64,000 nt of DNA from Algoriphagus ratkowskyi. GTDB taxonomy: Bacteria > Bacteroidota > Bacteroidia > Cytophagales > Cyclobacteriaceae. The stretch is from positions 62,001 to 126,000 of the forward strand of contig NZ_MSSV01000002.1 in assembly GCF_002150505.1 (NCBI RefSeq), in the 5' to 3' direction. The position numbers and the translations under genes are program-made. The notes below the pieces were generated by a model. The model ran no database searches. It was not told the origin of the DNA and saw nothing but the letters and a program-made list of their open reading frames with translations. Shown here one piece after another: positions 35,093 to 44,509 of this stretch (position 1 is the stretch's first letter; every line of letters starts with the position of its first letter).

Positions 35093-37921
35093 TTATGGAT
35101 TCAATTCATACTTAAGCGTTTTGCCTTTCTCCACCGCTGGCAAACCTTCCGTCATCCAAAGTGGTGCAGGAGCTCCTTTCAGGTAATGGTCAAAGAATTG
35201 ACTCAAACGCACCGAAAGATCTTTTCTGTTTTTACGCTGAACCAGGTTATGGTCTTCACCATTGTATTGCAGGAGCCAAGCTGGCTGATTTAATCTTTTT
35301 AATGCCATAAACATCTCAATTCCCTGATACCATGGCACAGAACCATCTTCGTCGTTGTGCATGATCAAAACTGGTGTATTCACCCTATCCATAAAGAACA
35401 GTGGAGAGTTCTCTATATAATAAAGTGGTTTTTCCCAAAGGGTACCTCCTATCCTAGATTGAGTTTGCTCATACTGGAACATACGGCTCATTCCTGTCCC
35501 CCATCTGATTCCGCCATAAGCTGAAGTCATATTAACAACAGGTGCACCAGCACCAGCAGCTTTGAACATATTAGTTCTAGTAATCAGGTGAGCGACTTGA
35601 TACCCACCCCAACTTTGTCCTTGAATCGCCATGTTATCAGCATCTACAAAACCTTTAGCAACTATCGACTGAACTCCTGGAATAATGCAGTTGTACGCAC
35701 TTGGTCCTGGCAGTCCTAGTTCATATTTGATATCCGGCACAAAAACCAGGTAATCGTTGCTGACAAAATATGGAATATTTATCGTGGATGCACTTGGAGC
35801 TGGAGCTCTGTAATTGTGCAGACCGTCACTATTTCTCTCATAGAAATAAACCATCAGTGGATATTTCTTCTTAGCGTCAAAGTTTTCAGGTTTAAACAAT
35901 AAACCTTGCAGTGGCTCTCCATCATTGGTCAAGTAATCCACTAATTCCACAGAACCCCAGTTTACGTTTGCTTGCTGAGGATTTAGGGCGGAAACTTTTT
36001 TGAGGTTTTTGAAAGTGAGATCACCTAGATATAAGTCAGGATTCTCAGCATAAGTAGATTTATTGAGTATAACCTCTGTGCTTTCCTCTGCTTTGGTCAA
36101 ACCATAATATCTATTTGCCGACATGACCAACTGTTTAGGAGCTGACTTTCCGTCAAATGAACCTGTGTAATAACCAGCATCCTTGGTCTTTTCATTGAAT
36201 ACGGTAAGAAGTAATTGTCCTTTTGGATCAATGCTCCTCTCTTCTCGATCAAGATCTTGTCTTCTGAAAACTAACTCAGATTTTCTACCTTCACCCTGTG
36301 TCAGATTTACTGCTCCAGATGGATTCTTTGGATCAATTTTCCAAATATCAAATCTATCATAAACCAAAAATGCTTTGTCCTCAGCTAACCAACCTGCGTT
36401 TCCATAACTTCCTGGACGCGAAGGGGAATCGTGTAATTCCTCGTAAAAAACCTCTGATATTCCTTCTGTAAGATTAATTTTTGCTTTTTGACCTACATCA
36501 TAGGCCACCCAACTACTATCGCGACTGTCATACCAATAAACGTACGTTCCTTCAGGGGAAATAGAAGGTGAACCAGAAGCATCTTTCTCGATCAAGGTTT
36601 TTTGTCCAGTCTTAAAATCCACCAAGTACAAATCTCTTCCAGTCTGAATATCCCAAGAATAGTTGATCCTGTAAGGTGCATCAGACCAAGCTATCCCAAA
36701 GTCGCGCTCAACTTTTGATTCTAAGCTTACATTCTTAACATCCAAATCTGCGAGTTGAATGATTTTATTGGAAGCTAAATCTATCGTAGCTAAATAAGAG
36801 AACTTTTCCTCACGACCTTTATTCTTCAACTGCATAGGCTGAATCTCAGAATCCTGCCATCCCCAAATATCCAAACTTACTCGTTCTTCATCCAAAATCG
36901 TCGTGTCGTTTGCATAGCTATAATCCACGTAATCAGGAACTACTCCAAAAAATAAACGTTGCTCATTCTCCGAAAATTTTAGATTCCCATCGGCGCTAAT
37001 TCTTCCATTTTTCAAAATCCCTTCAGAGTCTTTAGAAGCTAGTTCCTTTACTTTTGCAGTCTTGGTTTCAGCAATAAAAAGTGAATAATAAGGCTTCTTC
37101 GCTTTGGTCGAATCATCAGTAGTAAGGTAAGCCAGGTAGTTTGATTCTGGAGAAAAGGTAAGGTCTGAATACGAAGTCATTCCTTCAGAAATCATTTTAC
37201 TCTCACCATTAGCTAGATTAAGCAAGTAAATTGAGGCATTGTCCAAGGTATCTTCCTCAGCCAAAACATACTGTAAGAAATCTCCATTCTTAGAGAATCC
37301 AAAGGACTTCACCCGCTCGAAATCATAAATTACAGAACCATCTAATTTTCTTACTTGAAGTAAAGTACCATCTGTTTTCTTTGGCTTTTCTACCTTTGAG
37401 GTAGAGTCAGCTTCAGCCTTTTTATCAGTCTTAGCTTTCTCCTGCTTTTCTTTTTCAAAGTGAATCGCTATCCAATTTCCTGCTTTCTCAGGAGTAGCAA
37501 AAGATTTGACACGAGGAAGTTTTTCTAATTTCCCTCCGGCCAAATTGTATATAAAAAGACTGTCAGCAGGCATATCATCCTTCTTAGTCTTTTTCAGTTT
37601 CAGCATATAGACGGAGTCTTTCTCTGGCCCGATTTTCCCTACTGCAAATAAATTGTCTTCAGTAAAAATGTATGATTCCCCTCTAGGTATAACTTTGCGC
37701 TTACTTGGATCCTTAAAAGAAAAAATCTCTAACCTGCTATCTCCATCCTGAGGTCTCACTTGGTAGCCGACCCATTGTCCATTTTTTGTGATTTTCTGCG
37801 AACCCAAACTCTCCCATCCATCATAATCTGAATGAGTTAAAGATCTTTTTTGCTGCGCAAAAATGATGTGTGAACCTAAGAGAAGCACAATCAGGGTCAC
37901 TCCAATTTTTTTAATCGTCAT
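35093..37921 (-). CDS. Secreted S9-family (prolyl oligopeptidase-like) peptidase
   Basis: A 942-residue protein with a signal peptide (about 1-22, ending IIFAQQ). A long N-terminal beta-propeller region contains a Lys/Glu-rich low-complexity insert near residues 155-185. The C-terminal alpha/beta-hydrolase domain has the nucleophile Ser about 770 in GQSWGGYQ, Asp about 857 in MHNDEDGSVPW and His about 891 in GEDHNL, so the triad is complete. It likely cleaves oligopeptides in the periplasm or outside the cell. It lies 5 bases after an M14 carboxypeptidase gene in the same direction, so the two form a peptide-degrading pair. Confidence 0.92.
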   Translation of the reverse strand: MTIKKIGVTLIVLLLGSHIIFAQQKRSLTHSDYDGWESLGSQKITKNGQWVGYQVRPQDGDSRLEIFSFKDPSKRKVIPRGESYIFTEDNLFAVGKIGPEKDSVYMLKLKKTKKDDMPADSLFIYNLAGGKLEKLPRVKSFATPEKAGNWIAIHFEKEKQEKAKTDKKAEADSTSKVEKPKKTDGTLLQVRKLDGSVIYDFERVKSFGFSKNGDFLQYVLAEEDTLDNASIYLLNLANGESKMISEGMTSYSDLTFSPESNYLAYLTTDDSTKAKKPYYSLFIAETKTAKVKELASKDSEGILKNGRISADGNLKFSENEQRLFFGVVPDYVDYSYANDTTILDEERVSLDIWGWQDSEIQPMQLKNKGREEKFSYLATIDLASNKIIQLADLDVKNVSLESKVERDFGIAWSDAPYRINYSWDIQTGRDLYLVDFKTGQKTLIEKDASGSPSISPEGTYVYWYDSRDSSWVAYDVGQKAKINLTEGISEVFYEELHDSPSRPGSYGNAGWLAEDKAFLVYDRFDIWKIDPKNPSGAVNLTQGEGRKSELVFRRQDLDREERSIDPKGQLLLTVFNEKTKDAGYYTGSFDGKSAPKQLVMSANRYYGLTKAEESTEVILNKSTYAENPDLYLGDLTFKNLKKVSALNPQQANVNWGSVELVDYLTNDGEPLQGLLFKPENFDAKKKYPLMVYFYERNSDGLHNYRAPAPSASTINIPYFVSNDYLVFVPDIKYELGLPGPSAYNCIIPGVQSIVAKGFVDADNMAIQGQSWGGYQVAHLITRTNMFKAAGAGAPVVNMTSAYGGIRWGTGMSRMFQYEQTQSRIGGTLWEKPLYYIENSPLFFMDRVNTPVLIMHNDEDGSVPWYQGIEMFMALKRLNQPAWLLQYNGEDHNLVQRKNRKDLSVRLSQFFDHYLKGAPAPLWMTEGLPAVEKGKTLKYELNP

Positions 37922-37926
37922 CGTTT

Positions 37927-39846
37927 TTATTTATTAATAATGAATTCTTGCTCGAAAAACCCTCCTCTAGTAGAGGACAATCTGATTTTCCCTTTGACCT
38001 CTTCCTTCCCATCCACTTGTACTTTGAATGTAGCAGACTTCGTCTCTCCAATTCCTGTATAGCCAGTATAAATAGTCTTGTCGTATAAATCTGGGCTCAC
38101 AATTTTAACTTTTGCATCCTCATAACCTTTGGTTAATTCCTTGTCGAAGGTTAAGGAAACTCTATCCTCTTGAACGATTTTCACCAGCTTGGCCTGTTCA
38201 AGTGCAACAGGTAGTCCGCCAATATTTTTCCAAGAGATCGTAATTTCAAATTCCCCCTCGGAAATCTTCTTAACTCCTACTTTTTCAACCTTTAATTCTG
38301 GGAGTTTTTTAGCCATTGCGAGATTAAACAGTGCTTGCTTTTTAGCCCAGTTTTCCAGTTGCCAAGGAGGTCCATTTTGTCCGAAAAACTTAGGATGAAA
38401 CCCGCCAATTTCTACCTCGCCAAGTGTTGGATGCGTCAAAGGAGTCCAGGATTTAAATCCATTTCCCTCATTCTCTTCTTCATCCCACATTAAGGCATCG
38501 TAGTCATCGTAAATACCATCTTCATTGTAATCCTTCATTGCGCCGTTATTCCACAGCTCATCTCCATACCAAATAGTGCCATAATAGAAGTATCCAAAAT
38601 CTGGCCCATGACCAAATAGCGGAGTTGGCTTTAGCGGATCGCCAGTCATGCTGTTCACCTTATATCGAGTAGCATAGGTTTCATAGACATCTCCTGCCCA
38701 CGGATAGCCTGTAAAAGACAAGCCCAATTCATCCATCTCTTTGTATATAGCCAGATCTGATGGATACATACGTTCTTCAGCTTTGGAAGTAGAAGGCGCT
38801 CTAAGATGCATTGGTACTCGGGTGTCCATAGAATTTACCACCGAAATATTCGGATGGGTCAGCATCCACATCACCGTAGATTTAGATTCTATCTCACTCA
38901 TTGGGAATTCTCCAGCGCCATTCTGAGTATATCCTCGTCCGGTTAAATCTCCGCCAGTATCTGGACGCCAATTTTCAGGATAATTTCTATGAAGGTCTAA
39001 CCCACCTATTCCATCCTCATTGTATTCTCCATCTCCATCATTATCAATTCCTTCAGAATACATCAAGTATTCTCCTTTCCCTGGAAAAACTCGCTTCATT
39101 AATTTTCCCGCCGGGTGAGCTGGATCTATTATATAATTCGCTTTTTCTAGTTCCTCAGGCGTAGTAGCCTTTTTCCTCAATTGATAAAGAATACCGTCTC
39201 CATCTAAATCTTCTCCTGGGTCTTCATCATACAATCCATCACGATCATTGTCATTTGGCTTAACTGTACTTCTATTGGCTTGTGCAGTATGCAGATACAA
39301 ATTAGAACCGTCAGGATTATTCTGAGGTCTTAAATAAATTGCTTTACTGTCGATCAGATGGGTTATTTCTGAGTCCTTACCATAATTGGCTAGCAAGTTC
39401 TGTGTAAGCCAAAGTATTGATTCACTACTTGTAATTTCGCCGGAGTGTCTTCCCCCTTCAAAATATGCTGCAGGTTTGTCTGTATCCTTACCCGTTTTTT
39501 TGTTAGTAATGGTCATCTGCAAAATCGGCCTGCCCTCGTAGGATTTAGCAATTTCATAGAGTTCTACGATTTCAGGATATTGTTTAGCCCAGACTTCGTA
39601 CCAATGGTACATCACATCTACCGTGTGATATTTGTCAAAAGTCAGCTGATCTGTAGGAAGGTATTCCACCTCTGGAAAATCATGTTTTTTGAAAAAAGAG
39701 GCTCCATGACGTTCTCCTGAAACTGTATGAAATTTGGCTAGGGTGTCCTGCTCAGAAAAAACCTTTGTTGAGATGAATGGTTTTACCTGAGCCACACCTA
39801 TTCCAAAAATTAGTGATAAAGGAATAATTAGCAGAATTTTTTTCAT
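37927..39846 (-). CDS. Secreted M14-family zinc carboxypeptidase
   Basis: A 639-residue protein with a signal peptide (1-19, ending GIGVAQ). The M14 domain has the zinc ligands His134 and Glu137 in EGGRHSGE and LDLHRNYPENW further on. Acidic loops of the DxDxDG kind (DNDRDGLYDEDPGEDLDGDG, then DNDGDGEYNEDG, and DYNEDGIYDDYD) look like calcium-binding inserts, known in Bacteroidota members of this subgroup. A C-terminal beta-domain of about 110 residues follows. It cleaves C-terminal residues of peptides outside the cytoplasm. It is the first gene of a two-gene unit with the S9 peptidase. Confidence 0.92.
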   Translation of the reverse strand: MKKILLIIPLSLIFGIGVAQVKPFISTKVFSEQDTLAKFHTVSGERHGASFFKKHDFPEVEYLPTDQLTFDKYHTVDVMYHWYEVWAKQYPEIVELYEIAKSYEGRPILQMTITNKKTGKDTDKPAAYFEGGRHSGEITSSESILWLTQNLLANYGKDSEITHLIDSKAIYLRPQNNPDGSNLYLHTAQANRSTVKPNDNDRDGLYDEDPGEDLDGDGILYQLRKKATTPEELEKANYIIDPAHPAGKLMKRVFPGKGEYLMYSEGIDNDGDGEYNEDGIGGLDLHRNYPENWRPDTGGDLTGRGYTQNGAGEFPMSEIESKSTVMWMLTHPNISVVNSMDTRVPMHLRAPSTSKAEERMYPSDLAIYKEMDELGLSFTGYPWAGDVYETYATRYKVNSMTGDPLKPTPLFGHGPDFGYFYYGTIWYGDELWNNGAMKDYNEDGIYDDYDALMWDEEENEGNGFKSWTPLTHPTLGEVEIGGFHPKFFGQNGPPWQLENWAKKQALFNLAMAKKLPELKVEKVGVKKISEGEFEITISWKNIGGLPVALEQAKLVKIVQEDRVSLTFDKELTKGYEDAKVKIVSPDLYDKTIYTGYTGIGETKSATFKVQVDGKEEVKGKIRLSSTRGGFFEQEFIINK

Positions 39847-40250
39847 GGAATTGAAGGTTATATCAAGTGCTAAAAATATAACGCCTCTAGACCATAACCC
39901 AACCGCTTAAAAAAAAATGGAACAACCCTCCTGTAGGTATTGATTAAGGATAGGAAAACAAAAAAGTCTCGCCAAAAGCGAGACCCTTTTCAGAATATAA
40001 ACCCAAATATAACTTTAGAGATTAAAAGTTTCTGTTGAAATGAACTAAAGTTTGGCGATACAATTGATCTCAAATTTTAATTCGACTTTTTACTCTATGA
40101 ACAAAATATTCAATTGAACATTTTTATCAAGTCCAAAGTAAGCAGATTTTGCTTTTAATTACAAATTGAAAAATAAATTTTGGTATATTTTGAACAATCT
40201 GTAATTTACAGGCAGATTTATTAACAATCATCCAAAATCACCCAATAAAA
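39847..40250. other. Divergent intergenic region with an orphan hairpin
   Basis: These 404 bases separate the leftward M14 gene from the rightward Lrp-type gene. They contain a terminator-like hairpin (39966-39984) with no annotated gene to terminate. They also hold an exact palindrome TTCAATTGAA (40109-40118) that may be an operator of the Lrp-type protein. No coding frame was convincing. A small RNA ending at the hairpin is possible. Confidence 0.5.
39961..39990. terminator. Orphan terminator-like hairpin
   Basis: A 7-bp stem GTCTCGC/GCGAGAC (39966-39972 with 39978-39984) and 5-base loop. It is followed by CCTTTT on the plus strand and a six-T run on the minus strand. It lies between two divergently transcribed genes. 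Confidence 0.6.
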
Positions 40251-40724
40251 ATGGACAAAATTTTAGATATCGATAACATAGACCTAAAAATCATTTCGCT
40301 TCTCAACGAAGATGCGAAGACTCCGTACACAGAAATCGCCAAAAAAGTCTTTGTTTCTTCAGGAACAGTTCATGTTCGAATGAAAAAACTGGAGGATATG
40401 GGTATTGTAAAAAGCGCGACTTTAAATATTGATTTTTCAAAACTTGGATATGACATCTCTGCATTCTTGGGGATATACCTTGAAAAGAGCTCACTTTATG
40501 ACACAGTTATCGAGAAGCTAAAGACAATTTCAGAAGTAGTCAGTGCATATTATACAACAGGTAATTATTCAATCTTCGCTAAAATCATCTGCAGAGACAC
40601 GAACCACCTAAGGTTGGTATTGGATAACATCCAGAAAGTTGAGGGGATTGATCGAACCGAGACTTTAATCGTTTTGGAGGAGTCCATCAACCGACCAATA
40701 CAGTTTTTTGATAAAGAAAAATAG
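40251..40724 (+). CDS. Lrp/AsnC-family transcriptional regulator
   Basis: A 157-residue protein. An N-terminal AsnC-type helix-turn-helix (DLKIISLLNEDAKTPYTEIA, then VSSGTVHVRMKKLEDMGIV) occupies about residues 10-58. A C-terminal ligand-binding RAM domain (about 68-150) contains YYTTGNYSIFAKIIC. Family members form octamers and respond to amino acids or related effectors. It is transcribed towards the SUF operon but is followed by its own terminator. An 8-10 bp AATTGAA-centred palindrome occurs upstream of it and a related one upstream of sufB. Control of the SUF genes is conceivable but inferred. Confidence 0.93.
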   Translation: MDKILDIDNIDLKIISLLNEDAKTPYTEIAKKVFVSSGTVHVRMKKLEDMGIVKSATLNIDFSKLGYDISAFLGIYLEKSSLYDTVIEKLKTISEVVSAYYTTGNYSIFAKIICRDTNHLRLVLDNIQKVEGIDRTETLIVLEESINRPIQFFDKEK

Positions 40725-40778
40725 AACAATTAAGATTAAATCTAAACAAAAGATTTTTCATAGGTAATTAAAATCAAG

Positions 40779-40807
40779 AGTATTGAACCTTCAATACTTT
40801 TTTTTTG
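40779..40807 (+). terminator. Intrinsic terminator after the Lrp-type gene
   Basis: The stem AGTATTGA/TCAATACT (40779-40786 with 40791-40798) has a 4-base loop and a run of nine or so T. It separates the regulator from the SUF operon. Confidence 0.85.
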
Positions 40808-40911
40808 TCAATACCTTGCAGAATAGATGAAAAAGCGGTTTTCTATTGAACTTTTGTATGTTTGATACAATTATCCAATTGAATCAAAGGCAATATTTTC
40901 ATTATATCTTA

Positions 40912-40919
40912 TACCTTTG
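40912..40919 (+). promoter_or_regulatory. Putative -7 box of the SUF operon
   Basis: TACCTTTG matches TAnnTTTG and lies 37 bases before the sufB ATG. No clear -33 TTG is at the ideal spacing. It gives a short leader of about 30 nt. Confidence 0.5.
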
Positions 40920-40956
40920 CAGGTAAAATGTAATTAGTCTAAATAACTCAGCAACA

Positions 40957-42402
40957 ATGAGCAAAGACAATCAGATTTTAGAAGAACTAACGTCAAAAGA
41001 ATACGAACACGGGTGGTCAGTAGACTATGAAGCTGATGAGGCTCCTATAGGCTTATCTGAAGGCACGATTAGATGGATTTCAGCTAAGAAGGAAGAACCT
41101 AAATGGCTTCTGGAATGGAGATTGAAAGCATTCAAAACATGGCAAGCCATGACGGAGCCTAAATGGGCAAATGTCCATTATCCAAAAATCGAGCTGCAAT
41201 CACTTAAGTATTACTCTGCTCCTAAGCAAGGGAATAAGCCTAAGAACTTGGATGAAGTAGATCCTGAATTGCTTGATATCTATAAGCGTCTTGGGATTAA
41301 CTTGAATGAGCAAAAGCGACTTCAAGGTATTGCAGTTGATGCTATACTTGATTCAGTTTCAGTAGCTACTACTTTCAAAGGCACGCTTTCCAAATTGGGA
41401 ATTGTTTTTTGCTCTTTCAGCGAAGCTGTTAAAGAACATCCTGAATTGGTGAAGAAATATTTGGGGTCGGTAGTTCCGATGACAGATAATTACTATGCAG
41501 CCCTTAACTCTGCAGTATTTTCTGACGGATCCTTCTGCTATATTCCTAAAGGAGTTCGTTGCCCAATGGAGCTTTCTACTTATTTCCGAATCAACGCTGC
41601 AAATACTGGTCAATTCGAAAGAACGTTAATCGTAGCTGAAGATGAATCCTATTGCAGCTATTTGGAAGGCTGTACTGCGCCCCAACGGGATGAAAATCAA
41701 CTGCATGCAGCAGTAGTGGAAATCTACGCCGGAGCTCATGCGGAAGTTAAATACTCAACGGTACAGAACTGGTTCCCAGGAAGCAAAGAAGGCGTGGGTG
41801 GTATTTACAATTTCGTTACAAAACGAGGAATATGCGCTGGTGATTTCTCCAAGATCTCTTGGACACAGGTAGAAACAGGTTCTGCAGTCACATGGAAATA
41901 CCCATCTTGTATCCTAAAAGGAGACAATTCAATCGGAGAATTCTATTCTGTAGCAGTAACCAATAACTACCAGCAAGCAGATACTGGAACGAAAATGATT
42001 CACATTGGTAAAAACACCAAATCTAGAATCGTATCCAAAGGTATTTCTGCAGGAAAATCGCAGAACTCCTATCGCGGACAAGTACAAGTGATGAAGCGTG
42101 CTACCAATGCACGTAACTTCTCTCAATGTGATTCCTTATTAATGGGCGATCGCTGTGGAGCACATACTTTCCCGTACATCGACATCCAAAACTCAACAGC
42201 TAAAGTGGAGCACGAGGCTACTACTTCAAAGATCGGAGCAGACCAGCTATTCTATTGCAACCAACGTGGTATCTCTACTGAGGATGCTGTTGCGTTGATC
42301 GTGAATGGTTATGCCAAAGAGGTTTTGAATCAATTGCCGATGGAATTTGCTGTGGAAGCACAGAAGCTACTGGCTTTGACTCTCGAAGGATCAGTTGGCT
42401 AA
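40957..42402 (+). CDS. sufB: SUF scaffold protein SufB
   Basis: This 481-residue protein is the typical SufB length. It has [40 protein letters not shown] and a C-terminal [20 protein letters not shown] (split), including the Cys and His residues used in cluster assembly. With SufC and SufD it forms the SufBC2D scaffold, on which Fe-S clusters are built from sulfide delivered by SufS/SufE. It is the first gene of the operon; a -7 box lies 37 bases upstream. Confidence 0.97.
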   Translation: MSKDNQILEELTSKEYEHGWSVDYEADEAPIGLSEGTIRWISAKKEEPKWLLEWRLKAFKTWQAMTEPKWANVHYPKIELQSLKYYSAPKQGNKPKNLDEVDPELLDIYKRLGINLNEQKRLQGIAVDAILDSVSVATTFKGTLSKLGIVFCSFSEAVKEHPELVKKYLGSVVPMTDNYYAALNSAVFSDGSFCYIPKGVRCPMELSTYFRINAANTGQFERTLIVAEDESYCSYLEGCTAPQRDENQLHAAVVEIYAGAHAEVKYSTVQNWFPGSKEGVGGIYNFVTKRGICAGDFSKISWTQVETGSAVTWKYPSCILKGDNSIGEFYSVAVTNNYQQADTGTKMIHIGKNTKSRIVSKGISAGKSQNSYRGQVQVMKRATNARNFSQCDSLLMGDRCGAHTFPYIDIQNSTAKVEHEATTSKIGADQLFYCNQRGISTEDAVALIVNGYAKEVLNQLPMEFAVEAQKLLALTLEGSVG

Positions 42403-42451
42403 GCCGATTGCAAGATTGAATGATTTGAATATTGAAAGATTAGAACATATT

Positions 42452-43216
42452 ATGTTATCTATAAAAAATTTACACGCCTCTATCGAAGGGACTCCAATCC
42501 TAAGAGGTATTAACCTAGAAGTGAAAGCTGGCGAAGTTCATGCAATCATGGGTCCAAATGGTTCAGGTAAATCTACCTTGGCTTCAGTTTTGGCAGGTAG
42601 AGAAGAATATGAAGTAACAGAAGGTGAAGTTTCATTCAAGGGAATAAATCTCCTTGATCTTTCTCCAGAAGATAGAGCTAGAGAAGGTGTTTTTCTTGCT
42701 TTCCAATATCCTGTTGAGATCCCAGGTGTTAGCTCAACGAATTTCTTGAGAACTGCAGTGAATCAAGTGAGAGAATACCGTGGCGAAGAAGCACTTGATG
42801 CGGTAAAGTTCTTAACCTTGATGAAAGAAAAAATGAGGCTAGTTGAGATCGATCAGAAGTTATTAAGTAGATCTCTCAACGAAGGTTTCTCAGGTGGAGA
42901 AAAGAAAAGAAACGAGATCTTCCAAATGGCAATGCTCGCTCCTACCCTTTCTATCCTTGATGAGACGGATTCAGGTTTGGATATCGATGCACTTCGTATC
43001 GTATCAAATGGCGTGAATCAGCTGAAGACAAAAGATAACGCAACCATCGTTGTTACTCACTATCAAAGACTGTTGGATCACATAGTTCCTGATTTTGTAC
43101 ACGTTTTATATAATGGGCAAATTGTAAAATCAGGCACTAAAGAGCTTGCACTAGAGCTAGAAGAAAAAGGATACGATTGGATCAAAGACGAAGTTGATTC
43201 CAAGGCTACCGTTTGA
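42452..43216 (+). CDS. sufC: SUF ATPase SufC
   Basis: A 254-residue ABC-type ATPase. I use the ATG that gives MLSIKNLHASIEG; a TTG 19 codons upstream would overlap sufB. It has Walker A GPNGSGKS (34-41), the SufC-type signature FSGGEKKRNEI and Walker B LSILDETDSGLDIDAL. SufC drives conformational change in the SufBC2D complex. It starts 49 bases after sufB and precedes sufD by 22 bases. Confidence 0.96.
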   Translation: MLSIKNLHASIEGTPILRGINLEVKAGEVHAIMGPNGSGKSTLASVLAGREEYEVTEGEVSFKGINLLDLSPEDRAREGVFLAFQYPVEIPGVSSTNFLRTAVNQVREYRGEEALDAVKFLTLMKEKMRLVEIDQKLLSRSLNEGFSGGEKKRNEIFQMAMLAPTLSILDETDSGLDIDALRIVSNGVNQLKTKDNATIVVTHYQRLLDHIVPDFVHVLYNGQIVKSGTKELALELEEKGYDWIKDEVDSKATV

Positions 43217-43238
43217 TTTTCATCCTAAAACATCACTC

Positions 43239-44507
43239 ATGAGTACGCTTATAAAAGAAGATATACTTGTGGAATTATTGGCAACAACAGGCACTGGCTT
43301 CGAGGAAGTTAGAGCTGCAGGAAAGCAAGCTTTCCAAGTCCAAGGATTCCCTACCAATAAATCAGAAGAGTACAAATTTACCGCGATCACTAAAAAGATT
43401 GAGCAAAGCATCCAAAACTTTGCGCCTGCAGCGCCTTTCACGGTGACTGCTGAGGAAGTGAATGCAAATATATTCGAAGGTTATGCTGGCGATGTGCTTG
43501 TGTTTGCCAACGGACATTTTGCTCCAGCACTTTCATCTACTATTGAAGGGGTGGAAGTTTCTCTACTTTCAGAAAAAAGTAGTATTGCTCTAGGAAGCAT
43601 TGCAAAGCCGGAAAAAGATCCATTTTGCGCATTGAACCAAAGTTCTTTCGAAGGTGGAATTTTCATTTCCGTTCCGAAAAAGGCCCAGATTCAAAAGCCA
43701 ATCCTCTTATTGAATTTCTTTAAAGCGACTGCTGGACAAGTGATTCAACCGAGAGTATGGATTGAAGCGGGAGATTTTGCTGAAGTAACCTTTATTAATC
43801 ACAGCGTAAACCTTAGCGACATCCCTTACTTTGTCAATAAAGTTGTAGAGGTGAAAGGCGGAGTCAATACACAGATTCGCTATTACAAGCTTCAAAATGA
43901 AGGTAAAAATGTAATCGAAGTAAGCAACATCGAAACTGACATCCAGAAAGACGCAAGATTTACATCTGTGAATATTTCTCTTTCAGGTGAAATGGTTAGA
44001 AATAACTTGACTTTAAATATCCTAGGAAGTAATTCTGAAGGAAATATGTACGGCCTGTATTTGCTAAACGGCAAGACTCACGTAGATAATCATACGAATG
44101 TAGATCACACCGTGCCTCATTGCGAATCAAATGAGTTGTATAAAGGTGTCCTTGCGGACAATTCACGAGGAGTTTTCAATGGGAAAATCTTCGTAAGACA
44201 GGATGCACAGAAGACCAATGCTTTTCAGCAAAACAGCAATATTCTGCTTTCCGATGATGCTGTGGTCAATACCAAGCCACAACTTGAAATCTGGGCGGAC
44301 GATGTAAAATGCTCTCACGGCTGTACTACTGGTCAGCTGGATGAAGAAGCATTATTCTATCTTCAGGCAAGAGGAATTGGCAAATTGCAGGCAAAAGGGT
44401 TGTTGCTTTATGCATTCACAGGCGAGGTCATGGATTATATCACAGACCAAAGTTTCCGTGAGTATTGCATCGCACAAGTACAAGATCGCTTAGGAAGCAA
44501 TTTGTAA
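43239..44507 (+). CDS. sufD: SUF assembly protein SufD
   Basis: A 422-residue beta-helix protein. The ATG used gives MSTLIKEDILVELL; a TTG 15 codons earlier lies inside sufC and is unlikely. It carries the UPF0051/SufBD core, with HTNVDHTVPHCESNELYKGV, RGVFNGKIFVRQDAQKTNAF and the conserved C-terminal CSHGCTTGQLDEEALFYLQARG (split). SufD completes the SufBC2D scaffold and is needed for iron entry. It ends 2 bases before the sufS ATG. Confidence 0.96.
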   Translation: MSTLIKEDILVELLATTGTGFEEVRAAGKQAFQVQGFPTNKSEEYKFTAITKKIEQSIQNFAPAAPFTVTAEEVNANIFEGYAGDVLVFANGHFAPALSSTIEGVEVSLLSEKSSIALGSIAKPEKDPFCALNQSSFEGGIFISVPKKAQIQKPILLLNFFKATAGQVIQPRVWIEAGDFAEVTFINHSVNLSDIPYFVNKVVEVKGGVNTQIRYYKLQNEGKNVIEVSNIETDIQKDARFTSVNISLSGEMVRNNLTLNILGSNSEGNMYGLYLLNGKTHVDNHTNVDHTVPHCESNELYKGVLADNSRGVFNGKIFVRQDAQKTNAFQQNSNILLSDDAVVNTKPQLEIWADDVKCSHGCTTGQLDEEALFYLQARGIGKLQAKGLLLYAFTGEVMDYITDQSFREYCIAQVQDRLGSNL

Positions 44508-44509
44508 AA

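Noticed and set aside
42395..42451. Upstream TTG start for sufC (likewise 43194 for sufD and 44465 for sufS)
   Set aside because: Each lies inside the preceding gene, while an ATG matching the family N-terminus follows closely.
43231..43244. ACTCATGAGTAC near the sufD start as a further operator copy
   Set aside because: It is a short contiguous palindrome without the 7-base spacing of the two capsule-locus sites and is explained by the start codon context.
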